Shown here piece by piece: positions 1 through 8,149 of a DNA stretch of 64,000 nt. The notes beneath the pieces were generated by a model. It did not search any database, had not been told where the DNA came from, and saw nothing but the letters and a program-made list of their open reading frames with translations. This stretch comes from Pseudomonas marginalis. Lineage in GTDB: Bacteria; Pseudomonadota; Gammaproteobacteria; Pseudomonadales; Pseudomonadaceae. The position numbers were made by a program, and so were the translations under genes. The stretch spans positions 3,477,001 through 3,541,000 of the forward strand of contig NZ_JALJWV010000001.1 of the NCBI RefSeq assembly GCF_024169655.1. Reading direction: 5' to 3'. The number at the start of each line of letters is the position of its first letter. The first letter of the stretch is position 1.

Positions 1-472
1 CTTTGGGCCCATCGCAGACGTAGGTGCGGTCGCCCGGGTACCAGCCTTCGATGGGGCACCAGGGAATGCACTTGCGATAACGCTGCACGATCTCGCCGAG
101 GTTATTGATCAGCACCAGGGTGTTATAGGGCACCTTGTGCGGATGTTCTTCATGGCGCTCCCCGGTCAGCGAAAACACGCCCCAGGTATTAGCCTGGCGA
201 CAGGCGGCCGAGAAGATCGCGGTTTCTTCACCGGGAATGCTCGCGGCGGTCGCCATCATTTCGTCGTGGTCGTACATGATGCCCATGGTGCTGTATTCCG
301 GGAACACCACCAGGTCCATGCCCGGCAGGCCCTGCTTCATGCCGAGGATAATCTCGGCAATCTTCTTCGCGTTCTCGATGACCTCGGCCTTGCTGTGCAG
401 GCGCGGCATCTTGTAGTTCACTACCGCGACACCGACGGTGTCCGGGCTGCTGGAAATATCGCCATGACGCAT
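1..472 (-). CDS. amiE: Aliphatic amidase AmiE, 5' part (runs off the left edge)
   Basis: Cytoplasmic nitrilase-superfamily amidase that hydrolyses short aliphatic amides to the acid and ammonia. The visible 157 residues start with MRHGDISSS and keep the AmiE pattern throughout, including FPEYS with Glu59 and YRK with Lys134, which match two members of the Glu-Lys-Cys catalytic triad. The third residue, expected near Cys166, lies outside the window. An AGGAG box 8 bases upstream supports this start. The gene begins 15 bp after fmdB and reads the same way, so fmdA-fmdB-amiE is probably one transcript. The paralogous formamidase AmiF is an alternative, but the N-terminus favours AmiE. Confidence 0.93.
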   Translation of the reverse strand, partial: MRHGDISSSPDTVGVAVVNYKMPRLHSKAEVIENAKKIAEIILGMKQGLPGMDLVVFPEYSTMGIMYDHDEMMATAASIPGEETAIFSAACRQANTWGVFSLTGERHEEHPHKVPYNTLVLINNLGEIVQRYRKCIPWCPIEGWYPGDRTYVCDGPK

Positions 473-487
473 TGCAACGCTCCTGGT

Positions 488-835
488 CTAGTGACTGATC
501 ATCCACGGCCGTGGCCCGGTTTTGGTCTTGAGGCCCAGCGGGTTGGCCTTGCTCGGTTCAACCTTTTTACTGGCGCCGCAGCAGCCGCAGCCGGCTGGAT
601 GTCGGCGGTTTTCCTGGTACTCGCCGAGCGTTTGCGGCGCGTGGGCGCTGCGCTCGTTGCCGGCGATGGCCTTGCGCTGGTTGGCCGACAGCGTTTGCAA
701 GGCCGGGGCCGACACCCGCAACTGGCCCCCCGGTCCCGCGCAGTACGGGCACTGGCTGGGTTCGTTGCGCTGGGCGATCGGCCGCAACATCGTGAAGGTG
801 CCGCACGCCTCGCAGGCGTATTCGTAGGTCGGCAT
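488..835 (-). CDS. fmdB: FmdB-type zinc-ribbon protein
   Basis: Small cytoplasmic protein of 115 residues with the FmdB/CxxC zinc-ribbon N-terminus: MPTYEYACEACG, then a second CxxC at Cys29/Cys32, giving four likely zinc ligands. A second Cys cluster (CGCC) lies near the C-terminus and the tail is basic. FmdB was named as a possible regulator of the amide-urea genes of Methylophilus; its biochemical role is not established. The start codon lies 2 bp after the fmdA stop, so translation is probably coupled. The extra C-terminal Cys cluster distinguishes it from minimal FmdB proteins. Confidence 0.85.
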   Translation of the reverse strand: MPTYEYACEACGTFTMLRPIAQRNEPSQCPYCAGPGGQLRVSAPALQTLSANQRKAIAGNERSAHAPQTLGEYQENRRHPAGCGCCGASKKVEPSKANPLGLKTKTGPRPWMISH

Positions 836-837
836 GG

Positions 838-2067
838 CTACAGGTCCGGGGCGATGGGCAGGTCGACGCTGCCGTCGAGGAACCGGGTCGGGCCGTTGGC
901 GTTGGGGTTGATATCGAACTCGAAGATTTCCGTAGGCAGCCACAAGGTTGCGCATGCATTCGGAATATCCACCACGCCGCTGATATGCCCCTGCACCGGT
1001 GCCGAGCCGAGCAACGCATAACCCTGGGCCGGTGAGTAGCCGAACTTGGTCAGGTAGTTGATCGCATTCAGGCACGCCTGGCGGTACGCGACGTTGACGT
1101 CCAGGTAATGCTGCTGGCCCTGTTCGTCTACCGAAATGCCCTCGAAGATCAGGTAATTCTTGTAGTTCGGGGTGATCGGGCTCGGCTTGAACACCGGGTT
1201 CTTGATCCCGTACTTGGCCATGCCGCCCTTGATCAGCTCGACCTTCATGTGCACCCAGCCGGCCATTTCGATGGCGCCGCAAAAGGTGATTTCGCCGTCG
1301 CCCTGGCTGAAGTGCAAGTCGCCCACCGACAGCCCGGCGCCGTTGACGTAGACCGGGAAGAAGATCTTCGAGCCGCGCGACAAGTCTTTGATATCGCAGT
1401 TACCGCCATGCTCACGCGGCGGCACGGTGCGCGCGCCCGTGGCGGCGGCATCGTCGCGGGCCTGGCCCTTGAGCTTGCCCATGTGCGCGGTGGCGGCCAG
1501 CGGCGCGTTGGCCAGCGGCGGTACACGGGTCGGGTTGGTGTCAATCAGTTCCTGTTCACGGCGGTTCCAGTCGGCGAGCATCACCGGGTCCGGCAGGCAG
1601 CCGATCAGGCCAGGGTGGATCAGCCCGGCGAAGTTCACTCCCGGAATGTGCCGCGAGCTGGTGAACATACCCTTGAAATCCCAGATCGCCTTTTGCGCAC
1701 TGGGGAAGTGATCGGTGAGAAAGCCACCGCCGTTCTGCCGCGAGAAGAAGCCGTTGAAGCCCCACTGGGAGTCGGCCTTGGCGCCGATGTCGAGCAAGTC
1801 CACCACCAGCAAATCGCCAGGCTCAGCGCCGTGCACACCCACCGGGCCGGACAGGTAATGCACGGTGGACAGGTCCACATCGCGCACGTCGCTGGCGTCG
1901 TCGTTGTTCTTGATCGCGCCGGCGGTCCAGTCGTAGGTTTCGAGGATGAAGTCATCGCCCGGCTTGACCCAGCAGGCCATCGGGATGTCCGGGTGCCAAC
2001 GGTTGTGGATCTGCTCGTTTTCGGTGACGGGTTGGTTGAGGTCGACTTTGATCAGCGTTTCGGTCAT
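838..2067 (-). CDS. fmdA: Formamidase (acetamidase/formamidase family)
   Basis: Hydrolyses formamide to formate and ammonia. The 409-residue product starts METLIKVDLN-like (MTETLIKV) and matches the usual length of FmdA. Typical segments include HNRWHPDIP, the PGD/ETYDWT stretch, and HGGNCDIKDLSRGSKIFFPVYV followed by GDLHFSQGDGE, which belong to the acetamidase/formamidase beta-sandwich family. An upstream in-frame extension exists, but AGGAG 6 bases before this ATG decides the start. The gene follows urtE in the same direction after 848 bp holding a REPIN array, and has its own candidate operator at 2131-2151. It is therefore probably transcribed separately from urtABCDE, together with fmdB and amiE. 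Confidence 0.93.
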   Translation of the reverse strand: MTETLIKVDLNQPVTENEQIHNRWHPDIPMACWVKPGDDFILETYDWTAGAIKNNDDASDVRDVDLSTVHYLSGPVGVHGAEPGDLLVVDLLDIGAKADSQWGFNGFFSRQNGGGFLTDHFPSAQKAIWDFKGMFTSSRHIPGVNFAGLIHPGLIGCLPDPVMLADWNRREQELIDTNPTRVPPLANAPLAATAHMGKLKGQARDDAAATGARTVPPREHGGNCDIKDLSRGSKIFFPVYVNGAGLSVGDLHFSQGDGEITFCGAIEMAGWVHMKVELIKGGMAKYGIKNPVFKPSPITPNYKNYLIFEGISVDEQGQQHYLDVNVAYRQACLNAINYLTKFGYSPAQGYALLGSAPVQGHISGVVDIPNACATLWLPTEIFEFDINPNANGPTRFLDGSVDLPIAPDL

Positions 2068-2130
2068 GGACTGGCTCCTGGACGGATGGCTTGTGGCGTT
2101 GAAAGCAGTCTCGGGGAGCGGGGTAAAACG

Positions 2131-2151
2131 GGGAATACGTTGGATGACGTA
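2131..2151 (-). promoter_or_regulatory. Candidate operator upstream of fmdA
   Basis: A 21-bp stretch 64-84 bp upstream of the fmdA start has the core TACGTTGGATGACGTA (2136-2151), an imperfect inverted repeat with TACGT and ACGTA arms. Sixteen of 21 positions match 7890-7910 in front of urtA in the same orientation. The sharing is seen directly. That it binds the response regulator encoded at 11508-12206 is inference. Confidence 0.5.
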
Positions 2152-2184
2152 TGGCTCTGCCAGAGAGTGAAACCCAAACAAGAA

Positions 2185-2905
2185 TGTAGGAGCTGGCTTG
2201 CCAGCGAAGGTCGTTAACGATGACGCGCGGCGCCAGGATGAACGCGGCGCCTGGACGTTTTTCGCCGGCAAGCCGGCTCCTACAAGTGGGTTCGCAGCCC
2301 TGCGTTTCTGTAGGAGCTGGCTTGCCAGCGAAGGTCGTTAACGATGACGCGCGGCTCCAGGATGAACGCGGTGCCTGGACGTTTTTCGCCGGCAAGCCGG
2401 CTCCTACAAGTGAGTTCGCAGCCCTGCGTTTCTGTAGGAGCTGGCTTGCCAGCGAAGGTCGTTAACGATGACGCGCAGCGCCAGGATGAACGCGGTGCCT
2501 GGACGTTTTTCGCCGGCAACCCGGCTCCTACAAGTGGGTTCGCAGCCCTGCGTTTCTGTAGGAGCTGGCTTGCCAGCGAAGGTCGTTAACGATGACGCGC
2601 GGCGCCAGGATGAACGCGGTGCCTGGGCGTTTTTCGCCGGCAAGCCGGCTCCTACAGGTGGGTTCGCAGCCCTGCGTTTCTGTAGGAGCTGGCTTGCCAG
2701 CGAAGGTCGTTAACGATGACGCGCGGCGCCAGGATGAACGCGGTGCCTGGACGTTTTTCGCCGGCAAGCCGGCTCCTACAGGTGGGTTCGCAGCCCTGCG
2801 CTTCTGTAGGAGCTGGCTTGCCAGCGAAGGTCGTTAACGATGACGCGCGGCGCCAGGATGAACGCGGCGCCTGGACGTTTTTCGCCGGCAAGCCGGCTCC
2901 TACAA
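2185..2905. repeat. Tandem array of six REPINs (124-bp period)
   Basis: Units start at 2185, 2309, 2433, 2557, 2681 and 2805, exactly 124 bp apart. Each has a REP arm (TGTAGGAGCTGGCTTGCCAG), about 50 bp of loop, the inverted REP arm ending in GCTCCTACA, and a 24-bp linker. The last copy lacks the linker. Copies differ by only a few substitutions. Repeated small open frames on both strands through the array are by-products. It fills most of the 848 bp between urtE and fmdA. REPINs are mobilised in trans by RAYT transposases; none is encoded in this window. Confidence 0.93.
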
Positions 2906-2915
2906 TCGGTCGCGG

Positions 2916-3605
2916 CTAGACGGACAGGTAGCGGCTGATGGTCGCCTCGTCCACCCGATCCCGCGTCTCTTCGATCACGAAGCGGCCCTTTTCGATCACC
3001 AAAAAGCGGTCGGCGATTTCCAGGGTGAACGACAGCACCTGCTCCGAGACCACGATAGTCAGATCGCGCAGGTTGCGAATTTCCTTCAGCGTGCGTGCGA
3101 TGTCCTTGATGATCGACGGCTGAATGCCCTCCGTCGGTTCATCCAGCAGCAGCACCTTGGGGTTGGTCGCCAGCGCCCGCGCAATCGCCAACTGTTGCTG
3201 TTGCCCGCCGGACAGGTTGCCGCCTTTGCGCGATTGCATGTCGTACAAAACCGGAAACAGCGCGTACAAATCCTCCGGCACCTTGCCCCGCGCCGACGCC
3301 GGCAGGCCGGTCTGGATATTTTCCAGCACCGTCATGCTCGGAAAAATCATGCGGCCCTGCGGGACATAGGCAATCCCGCGCTCGACCCGTTCATGGGTTT
3401 CCAGCGCCGACACGTCGTGCCCGTCCACACTGACCTGGCCTTTCCACTGCGGCAGGATGCCCATCAAGCTCTTGAACAACGTGGTCTTGCCCATGCCATT
3501 GCGGCCCATCACCGCGACGATCTCGCGCTTGGCCACGTTCAGGTCCAGGTCGTGGAGGATCTGGCTCTGCCCGTAGCCGCATGACAGCTGGTCGATCTTG
3601 AACAT
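2916..3605 (-). CDS. urtE: Urea/amide ABC transporter ATPase UrtE
   Basis: Second ATPase of a branched-chain-amino-acid-type (HAAT) ABC importer; it powers uptake on the cytoplasmic face. Its 229 residues carry Walker A GRNGMGKT at 34-41, the signature LSGGQQQQLAIARAL, Walker B VLLLDEPTEG and the H-loop region VVSEQ. The H-loop carries Gln where His is usual, which also occurs in LivF/UrtE proteins. It lies 10 bp downstream of urtD in the same operon. LivF for amino acids is the main alternative, but the adjacent formamidase and amidase favour amides or urea. Confidence 0.9.
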   Translation of the reverse strand: MFKIDQLSCGYGQSQILHDLDLNVAKREIVAVMGRNGMGKTTLFKSLMGILPQWKGQVSVDGHDVSALETHERVERGIAYVPQGRMIFPSMTVLENIQTGLPASARGKVPEDLYALFPVLYDMQSRKGGNLSGGQQQQLAIARALATNPKVLLLDEPTEGIQPSIIKDIARTLKEIRNLRDLTIVVSEQVLSFTLEIADRFLVIEKGRFVIEETRDRVDEATISRYLSV

Positions 3606-3615
3606 GCCGGACTCC

Positions 3616-4374
3616 TCAGTGGCCCAAATACACTTCGATAACTTTCGGATTGCTTTGCACCGACTCCATGCTGCCCTCGGCGAGCACCTTGCCCTGGTGC
3701 AGCACCGTGACTTTGTGCGCGATGCTTTTGACGAACTCCATGTCGTGCTCGATCACCAGCACCGAGCGGCCCTGGCTGATGCGCTTGAGCAGTTCCGCCG
3801 TTTGCGCGCGCTCGTTGACGCTCATACCGGCCACGGGCTCGTCGAGCATCAACAGCTCGGGGTCCTGCATCAGCAGCATGCCAATCTCCAGCCATTGCTT
3901 TTGCCCATGGGACAGCAAGTCCGCCTGTTGTTGCAGCAACTCGCCAAGGAAGATCTCCCGCGCCACCTCTTCCACCCGTGCGATCACCTGGGCATTGCGC
4001 TTGAAAAACAGCGCACCCCAGACCTTGCGACCGGCCGGATAGGACATTTCGAGGTTCTCGAACACCGTGAGGTTTTCGTAGATCGACGGGTTCTGGAACT
4101 TGCGCCCGACGCCCGCGCGCACGATGTTGTACTCGCGCATTTTGGTCAGCTCCTGACCGTCGAACTGGATGCTGCCGCTGGTGGCGCGGGTCTTGCCGCA
4201 GATCAGGTCGAGCACTGTGGTCTTGCCGGCACCGTTGGGGCCGATGACCACGCGCACTTCGTTGCGGTCGATATACAGATTGAGGTTGTCGACCGCCTTG
4301 AAGCCGTCGAATGACACGGTCAGGCCCTCGATGGCCAAGACCGGTTTGTTCATTTCAAAGCCGACGGCGGTCAT
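3616..4374 (-). CDS. urtD: Urea/amide ABC transporter ATPase UrtD
   Basis: First ATPase of the importer, 252 residues. It has Walker A GPNGAGKT near residue 45, the LivG-like tail, signature LSHGQKQWLEIGMLL and Walker B LLMLDEPVAGM. The ATG overlaps the urtC stop as ATGA, with GGAG just upstream, so translation is coupled and longer upstream starts can be discarded. The signature motif is LSHGQ rather than LSGGQ, which is characteristic of UrtD and supports urea/amide over amino-acid transport. It should pair with UrtE beneath the UrtB-UrtC membrane dimer. Confidence 0.92.
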   Translation of the reverse strand: MTAVGFEMNKPVLAIEGLTVSFDGFKAVDNLNLYIDRNEVRVVIGPNGAGKTTVLDLICGKTRATSGSIQFDGQELTKMREYNIVRAGVGRKFQNPSIYENLTVFENLEMSYPAGRKVWGALFFKRNAQVIARVEEVAREIFLGELLQQQADLLSHGQKQWLEIGMLLMQDPELLMLDEPVAGMSVNERAQTAELLKRISQGRSVLVIEHDMEFVKSIAHKVTVLHQGKVLAEGSMESVQSNPKVIEVYLGH

Positions 4375-5531
4375 GGTTGGGTCTCCAGGATTTTGCTTTC
4401 CGTCTTGGGCTTGACCACCGGCGCCACGGCTTTCACCGGTGGTTGACGGCGCAGCAGACGGGCCAATGCCTGCCGACCATGGCTGTCCCACAAGCCGGCC
4501 AGGCCATTGGGGAAGTACATGACCACGGCGATGAACAGCCCGCCCATCAGGTACAGCCACAGCTCGGGAAAGGACTCGGAAAAGTAGGTCTTGCCATAGT
4601 TCACCAACAGCGCGCCATACACCGCGCCGAGCAGCGACATGCGCCCGCCCACGGCGGCAAAGATCACCATCTCGATCGACGGCACGATGCCGACGAACGA
4701 CGGCGACATAAAGCCCACCTGCAAGGCGAACATCGCCCCGCCAATCGCCGAAAACGCCGCAGCCACGCAGAACACGAAGATCTTGAAGCTGGCCACGTCA
4801 TACCCGGAAAAGCGCACGCGCTCTTCCTTGTCGCGCATGGCCATCAGCAGGCGGCCGAGTTTGGACGCGAGAATGAAGCGGCCGATAAAGATGCAGCCAA
4901 ACAGCAAGCCGGCGTTGATGAAGTACAGGATCAGCTTCGCGCTGTCGGTGCGCAGGTCCCAACCGAGCAAGGTCTTGAGGTCGGTGATGCCGTTGACGCC
5001 GCCGGTCAGCCCTTGCTGGCCGACGATCAGCACTGTGAGGATCAGCGCAATCGCCTGGGTCACGATGGAGAAATACACATCGCCCACGCGCCGTTTAAAC
5101 AGCGCCATGCCGATGATAAACGCCAGCAGCACCGGCACGGCGACCACCGCAACGACGGTAAAGCCAAAGCTATGGAACGGCTGCCACAGCCAGGGCAACT
5201 CGGTGATCTGGTTCCAATCCATGAAGTCCGGGATGCCCGGCGTGGACTGGATCTTGGTGCTTTGCGGGTCGGACGCCTCCAGCTTGAGGAACATCGCCAT
5301 GCAGTAGCCGCCCACCCCAAAGAACACACCCTGCCCCAGGCTGAGAATACCGCCATAGCCCCAGCACAACACCAGCCCCACCGCGACAAACGCGTAGGTC
5401 AGGTACTTGCCGACCATGTTCAGCCGGAACGCATCCAACGTCAGGGGGAACACCACAAGAATCAGCAGCGCCAGCAGCACGATGCCGATCAGGTTTTGCT
5501 GGCCGCCCAGCAGCTTGTCTAAAGCCTTCAT
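4371..5531 (-). CDS. urtC: Urea/amide ABC transporter permease UrtC
   Basis: LivM-type inner-membrane permease of 386 residues with about ten hydrophobic segments starting at residue 17. The EAA-like cytoplasmic region includes LGRLLMAMRDKEERVRFSGYDVASFK, followed by FVFCVAAAFSAIGGAMFALQVG. A periplasmic loop (residues about 90-115, SDPQSTKIQSTPGIPDFMDW) is long, as in UrtC proteins. The C-terminal 35 residues are polar and lysine-rich. A GAGGCGAG box precedes the ATG; the urtB stop lies 10 bp upstream. FmdF of the Methylophilus amide system is the corresponding component. Confidence 0.9.
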   Translation of the reverse strand: MKALDKLLGGQQNLIGIVLLALLILVVFPLTLDAFRLNMVGKYLTYAFVAVGLVLCWGYGGILSLGQGVFFGVGGYCMAMFLKLEASDPQSTKIQSTPGIPDFMDWNQITELPWLWQPFHSFGFTVVAVVAVPVLLAFIIGMALFKRRVGDVYFSIVTQAIALILTVLIVGQQGLTGGVNGITDLKTLLGWDLRTDSAKLILYFINAGLLFGCIFIGRFILASKLGRLLMAMRDKEERVRFSGYDVASFKIFVFCVAAAFSAIGGAMFALQVGFMSPSFVGIVPSIEMVIFAAVGGRMSLLGAVYGALLVNYGKTYFSESFPELWLYLMGGLFIAVVMYFPNGLAGLWDSHGRQALARLLRRQPPVKAVAPVVKPKTESKILETQP

Positions 5532-5541
5532 CTGCTCGCCT

Positions 5542-6459
5542 CTACTTGCGCACTTTGATGGAGAACAACCCTTGCGGGCGCAGCATCAGGATCAGAATCA
5601 CCGAAGACAAGGTGAGTACCTTGGCCATCGAGCCACTGAGGAAAAACTCCGACAGCGATTGCGTCTGGGCGATCACGAACGCCGAGGCGATGGTGCCGAA
5701 CAGGCTTTGCGCGCCGCCGAACACCACGACCAGAAAGGTGTCGACGATGTACTGCGAGCCCGCCGTCGGCCCGGTGGAACCGATGGTGGTGAACGCCGCA
5801 CCGGCCACCCCGGCGACGCCGCAACCGAGGGCGAAGGTCATGCGGTCGACCTTGCGCGTATTGATCCCGACCGCGCGGCTCATCAGGCGGTTCTGCACCG
5901 TGGCGCGCACCTGCAGGCCCCAACGCGAGCGGTACAGCATCAGAAAGATCGCCGCCGTCAGCAGCACGGTCAGCGCCATCATGAACAGGCCGTTGCGCGG
6001 GATTTCAATCGCATCGGTGAAGTTCACCGAGCCCATCAACCAGGCCGGTGGCTCGGCGCTGACTTCGCGGGCGCCGAACACCGAACGGAAGGTTTGCTGC
6101 ATGACCAAAGACAGGCCCCAGGTCGCCAGCAACGTGTCCAGCGGCCGCTTGTACAAGCGACTGATCATCGCCCACTCAACCAACCAGCCGACGGCGCCGG
6201 CAACGAGGAACGACAGGGCGATGGCGAAGAAGAAGTAATAGGGTTGAAAGCTCGGCGCAAAGTGCGCGGTGAGGCTGGAACACACATAAGTGGTGTAGGC
6301 GCCGATGGTCAGGAATTCTCCGTGGGCCATGTTGATCACGCCCATCTGGCCGAAGATGATTGCCAGTCCCAACGCCATCAGCAACAGCACGCAGAACACG
6401 GACAAGCCGTTGAACCCCTGCATCGCCGCGATGGCTCCAAATTCCGATAGCCATTCCAT
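5542..6459 (-). CDS. urtB: Urea/amide ABC transporter permease UrtB
   Basis: LivH-type inner-membrane permease of 305 residues, starting MEWLSEFG with AGGAGACC just upstream. The longer in-frame extension has no ribosome site and lies partly in a REPIN. It is rich in membrane segments and has INMAHGEFLTIGAYTTY near residue 45 and the EAA-like region RATVQNRLMSRAVGINTRKVDRMTFALGCG. It lacks the long periplasmic N-terminal extension found in many cyanobacterial and proteobacterial urea UrtB proteins, so it resembles the shorter FmdE-type amide permease. It pairs with UrtC. Confidence 0.9.
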   Translation of the reverse strand: MEWLSEFGAIAAMQGFNGLSVFCVLLLMALGLAIIFGQMGVINMAHGEFLTIGAYTTYVCSSLTAHFAPSFQPYYFFFAIALSFLVAGAVGWLVEWAMISRLYKRPLDTLLATWGLSLVMQQTFRSVFGAREVSAEPPAWLMGSVNFTDAIEIPRNGLFMMALTVLLTAAIFLMLYRSRWGLQVRATVQNRLMSRAVGINTRKVDRMTFALGCGVAGVAGAAFTTIGSTGPTAGSQYIVDTFLVVVFGGAQSLFGTIASAFVIAQTQSLSEFFLSGSMAKVLTLSSVILILMLRPQGLFSIKVRK

Positions 6460-6518
6460 GATGATGGTCTCCTGAGAGCGGGAGGTGATAGTTGGAATGC
6501 GATGTGCTTTTGCTCTAT

Positions 6519-6606
6519 GTGGGAGGGGGCTTGCCCCCGATAGCGGTGGTTCAGTTATAGAAATGTCGACTGACACTCCGCCATCGGGGGCAAGCCCCCT
6601 CCCACA
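6519..6606. repeat. REPIN between urtA and urtB
   Basis: Two inverted REP sequences, GTGGGAGGGGGCTTGCCCCC and its reverse complement ending CCCTCCCAC, enclose a short loop. The element lies inside the operon between urtA and urtB. The large hairpin could limit read-through or protect the urtA part of the message, giving more binding protein than permease; that effect is inference. Confidence 0.9.
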
Positions 6607-6628
6607 TTTGAATCGGTGTGCCTGAGGG

Positions 6629-7837
6629 TTATTGGTAACCCTTTGGAAACGGATTCGGTTCGATCAGATCCGACTCGTAGATCACCTTGAACTGGCCGTT
6701 GGGCTGCACTTCACCGATGCGCGACTTGCTCCACAGGTGGTGGTTCTCGTGAATCTTCACGTAGCCTTCCGGCGCGGTTTTCAGCTCGATGCCCGGGGAG
6801 GCGGCGACGACTTTATCCACGTCGAAACTGCCGGCCTTCTCCACCGCCGCTTTCCACAGCCACGGGCCGAGGTAGGCCGCCTGGGTCACGTCGCCGATCA
6901 CTGCGTCCTTGCCGTACTTGGCCTTGAAGGCTTCGACGAAGGCTTTGTTGTTCGGGTTGTCCAGGCTCTGGAAGTACTTCATCGAGGCATAGAAGCCGGC
7001 CATGTTTTCGCCGCCGATGCCGAGCAACTCGTCTTCGGTGACCGACAGGGTCAGCAGGGTTTGCTTGGACGCGTTCACGCCCGCCGCGTTGAGTTGTTTG
7101 TAGAACGCCACGTTGGAACCGCCCACCACCGCGGCGAACACTACGTCAGGCTTTTTCAGCTTGACCTTGTTGATCAGCGAGCCGAACTGGGTGTTGCCCA
7201 GTGGGTAGTAGTCTTCGCCGACCACGGTGCCGTGCAGTACGTTTTCAATGTGCTTGCGCGCGATCTTCATCGACGTGCGCGGCCAGATGTAATCGGAGCC
7301 GACCAGGTAGAAGGTCTTGGCGCCTTTGGTCTTGGCGATCCAGTCCAGGCTGGCAAGGATCTGCTGGGTGGCTTCCTGCCCGGTGTAGATCACGTTTTTC
7401 GACTGTTCCAGGCCTTCGTAGAAGGTCGGGTAGTAGAGCAGGCCGTTTTCTTTCTCGAAGATCGGCAGCACGGCTTTACGCGAAGCCGAGGTCCAGCACC
7501 CGAACACGGCGGCGACTTTGTCGTTGACCAGCAGCTTCTTGGCCTTTTCCGCGAAGGTTGGCCAGTCGGAGGCGCCGTCCTCCTGGATCACTTTGATCTG
7601 GCGTCCCAGAATCCCGCCCGAAGCGTTGATTTGCTCGATAGCCAGGCGTTCGGCCTGGATCGAGCCGGTCTCGGAAATCGCCATGGTGCCGGTGGCCGAG
7701 TGCAACTGGCCGACGGTGACTTCGGTGGGCGTCACGGCCAAGCCTTCGTTATCGGCCAGCACGCCCTGGCTGAACAGGCTGGCCGCCAGCAGCGACAGAG
7801 CCAACAGCGGTGTGGAGCGGATCAATCGTGGTTCCAT
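6629..7837 (-). CDS. urtA: Periplasmic urea/amide-binding protein UrtA
   Basis: Substrate-binding component, 402 residues, exported by a Sec signal peptide (hydrophobic LLALSLLAASLFSQ, cleavage probably after VLA). The mature protein is a type-I periplasmic fold of the Peripla_BP_5/6 group, with VTVGQLHSATGTMAISE at the N-terminus and GCWTSASRKAVLPIFEKENGLL in the first lobe, both typical of UrtA/FmdD/AmiC-like proteins. AGGAG lies 8 bases before the ATG. It is the first gene of urtABCDE. The ligand cannot be read from sequence; short amides or urea fit the neighbours. Confidence 0.93.
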   Translation of the reverse strand: MEPRLIRSTPLLALSLLAASLFSQGVLADNEGLAVTPTEVTVGQLHSATGTMAISETGSIQAERLAIEQINASGGILGRQIKVIQEDGASDWPTFAEKAKKLLVNDKVAAVFGCWTSASRKAVLPIFEKENGLLYYPTFYEGLEQSKNVIYTGQEATQQILASLDWIAKTKGAKTFYLVGSDYIWPRTSMKIARKHIENVLHGTVVGEDYYPLGNTQFGSLINKVKLKKPDVVFAAVVGGSNVAFYKQLNAAGVNASKQTLLTLSVTEDELLGIGGENMAGFYASMKYFQSLDNPNNKAFVEAFKAKYGKDAVIGDVTQAAYLGPWLWKAAVEKAGSFDVDKVVAASPGIELKTAPEGYVKIHENHHLWSKSRIGEVQPNGQFKVIYESDLIEPNPFPKGYQ

Positions 7838-7889
7838 GGGGCGACTCCTGTGCAATGAGGGCTCCAGCATGGCGGCGGCAGGCCAGCGC

Positions 7890-7932
7890 GGGTATACGCA
7901 GCCTGACGTAACGCAGTACGTCATTTGACGTA
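7890..7932 (-). promoter_or_regulatory. Candidate operator pair upstream of urtA
   Basis: This holds three TGACGTA/TACGTCA elements. 7904-7923 is a perfect inverted repeat, TGACGTA-ACGCAG-TACGTCA. 7917-7932 is TACGTCATTTGACGTA, built like the core at 2136-2151 before fmdA. 7890-7910 matches 2131-2151 at 16 of 21 positions. The block sits 53-95 bp before the urtA start. The LuxR-type regulator encoded nearby is the likeliest ligand, by inference; TATACC at 7891-7896 (minus strand) may be a -10 element. Confidence 0.55.
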
Positions 7933-7989
7933 TGCCGTTGCGCACCAATGCAGGGCAGGATCGCGCTCCCCTCGCCACTGCGATCCCAT

Positions 7990-8076
7990 GTGGGAGGGAG
8001 CTTGCTCCCGATGGCGGTGGGTCAGTTGCTCATCCGTTGACTGACACACCGCCATCGGGAGCAAGCGCCCTCCCAC
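7990..8076. repeat. REPIN between urtA and the NCS1-kinase gene
   Basis: A pair of inverted REP sequences (GTGGGAGGGAGCTTGCTCCCGATGG and its complement with one change, GCGCCC for GCTCCC) lies between the divergent urtA and sensor-kinase genes. Confidence 0.88.
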
Positions 8077-8149
8077 ATTTGGATCTCAGCGCAGTCGAGG
8101 GCATGGAACTTGCTCACTCCCTTCGTCCACCCTGCGGAGCCTCACCACC

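Noticed and set aside
137..2217. Plus-strand frames opposite amiE, fmdB and fmdA
   Set aside because: Shadows of well-supported minus-strand genes.
2185..2905. CRISPR-like regularly spaced repeats
   Set aside because: Spacers are identical rather than unique, the repeat is a REP inverted pair, and no cas gene is present.
2220..2919. Series of about 80-residue open frames repeated every 124 bp on both strands
   Set aside because: They arise from the tandem REPIN array; their ends follow the repeat period and no ribosome sites precede them.
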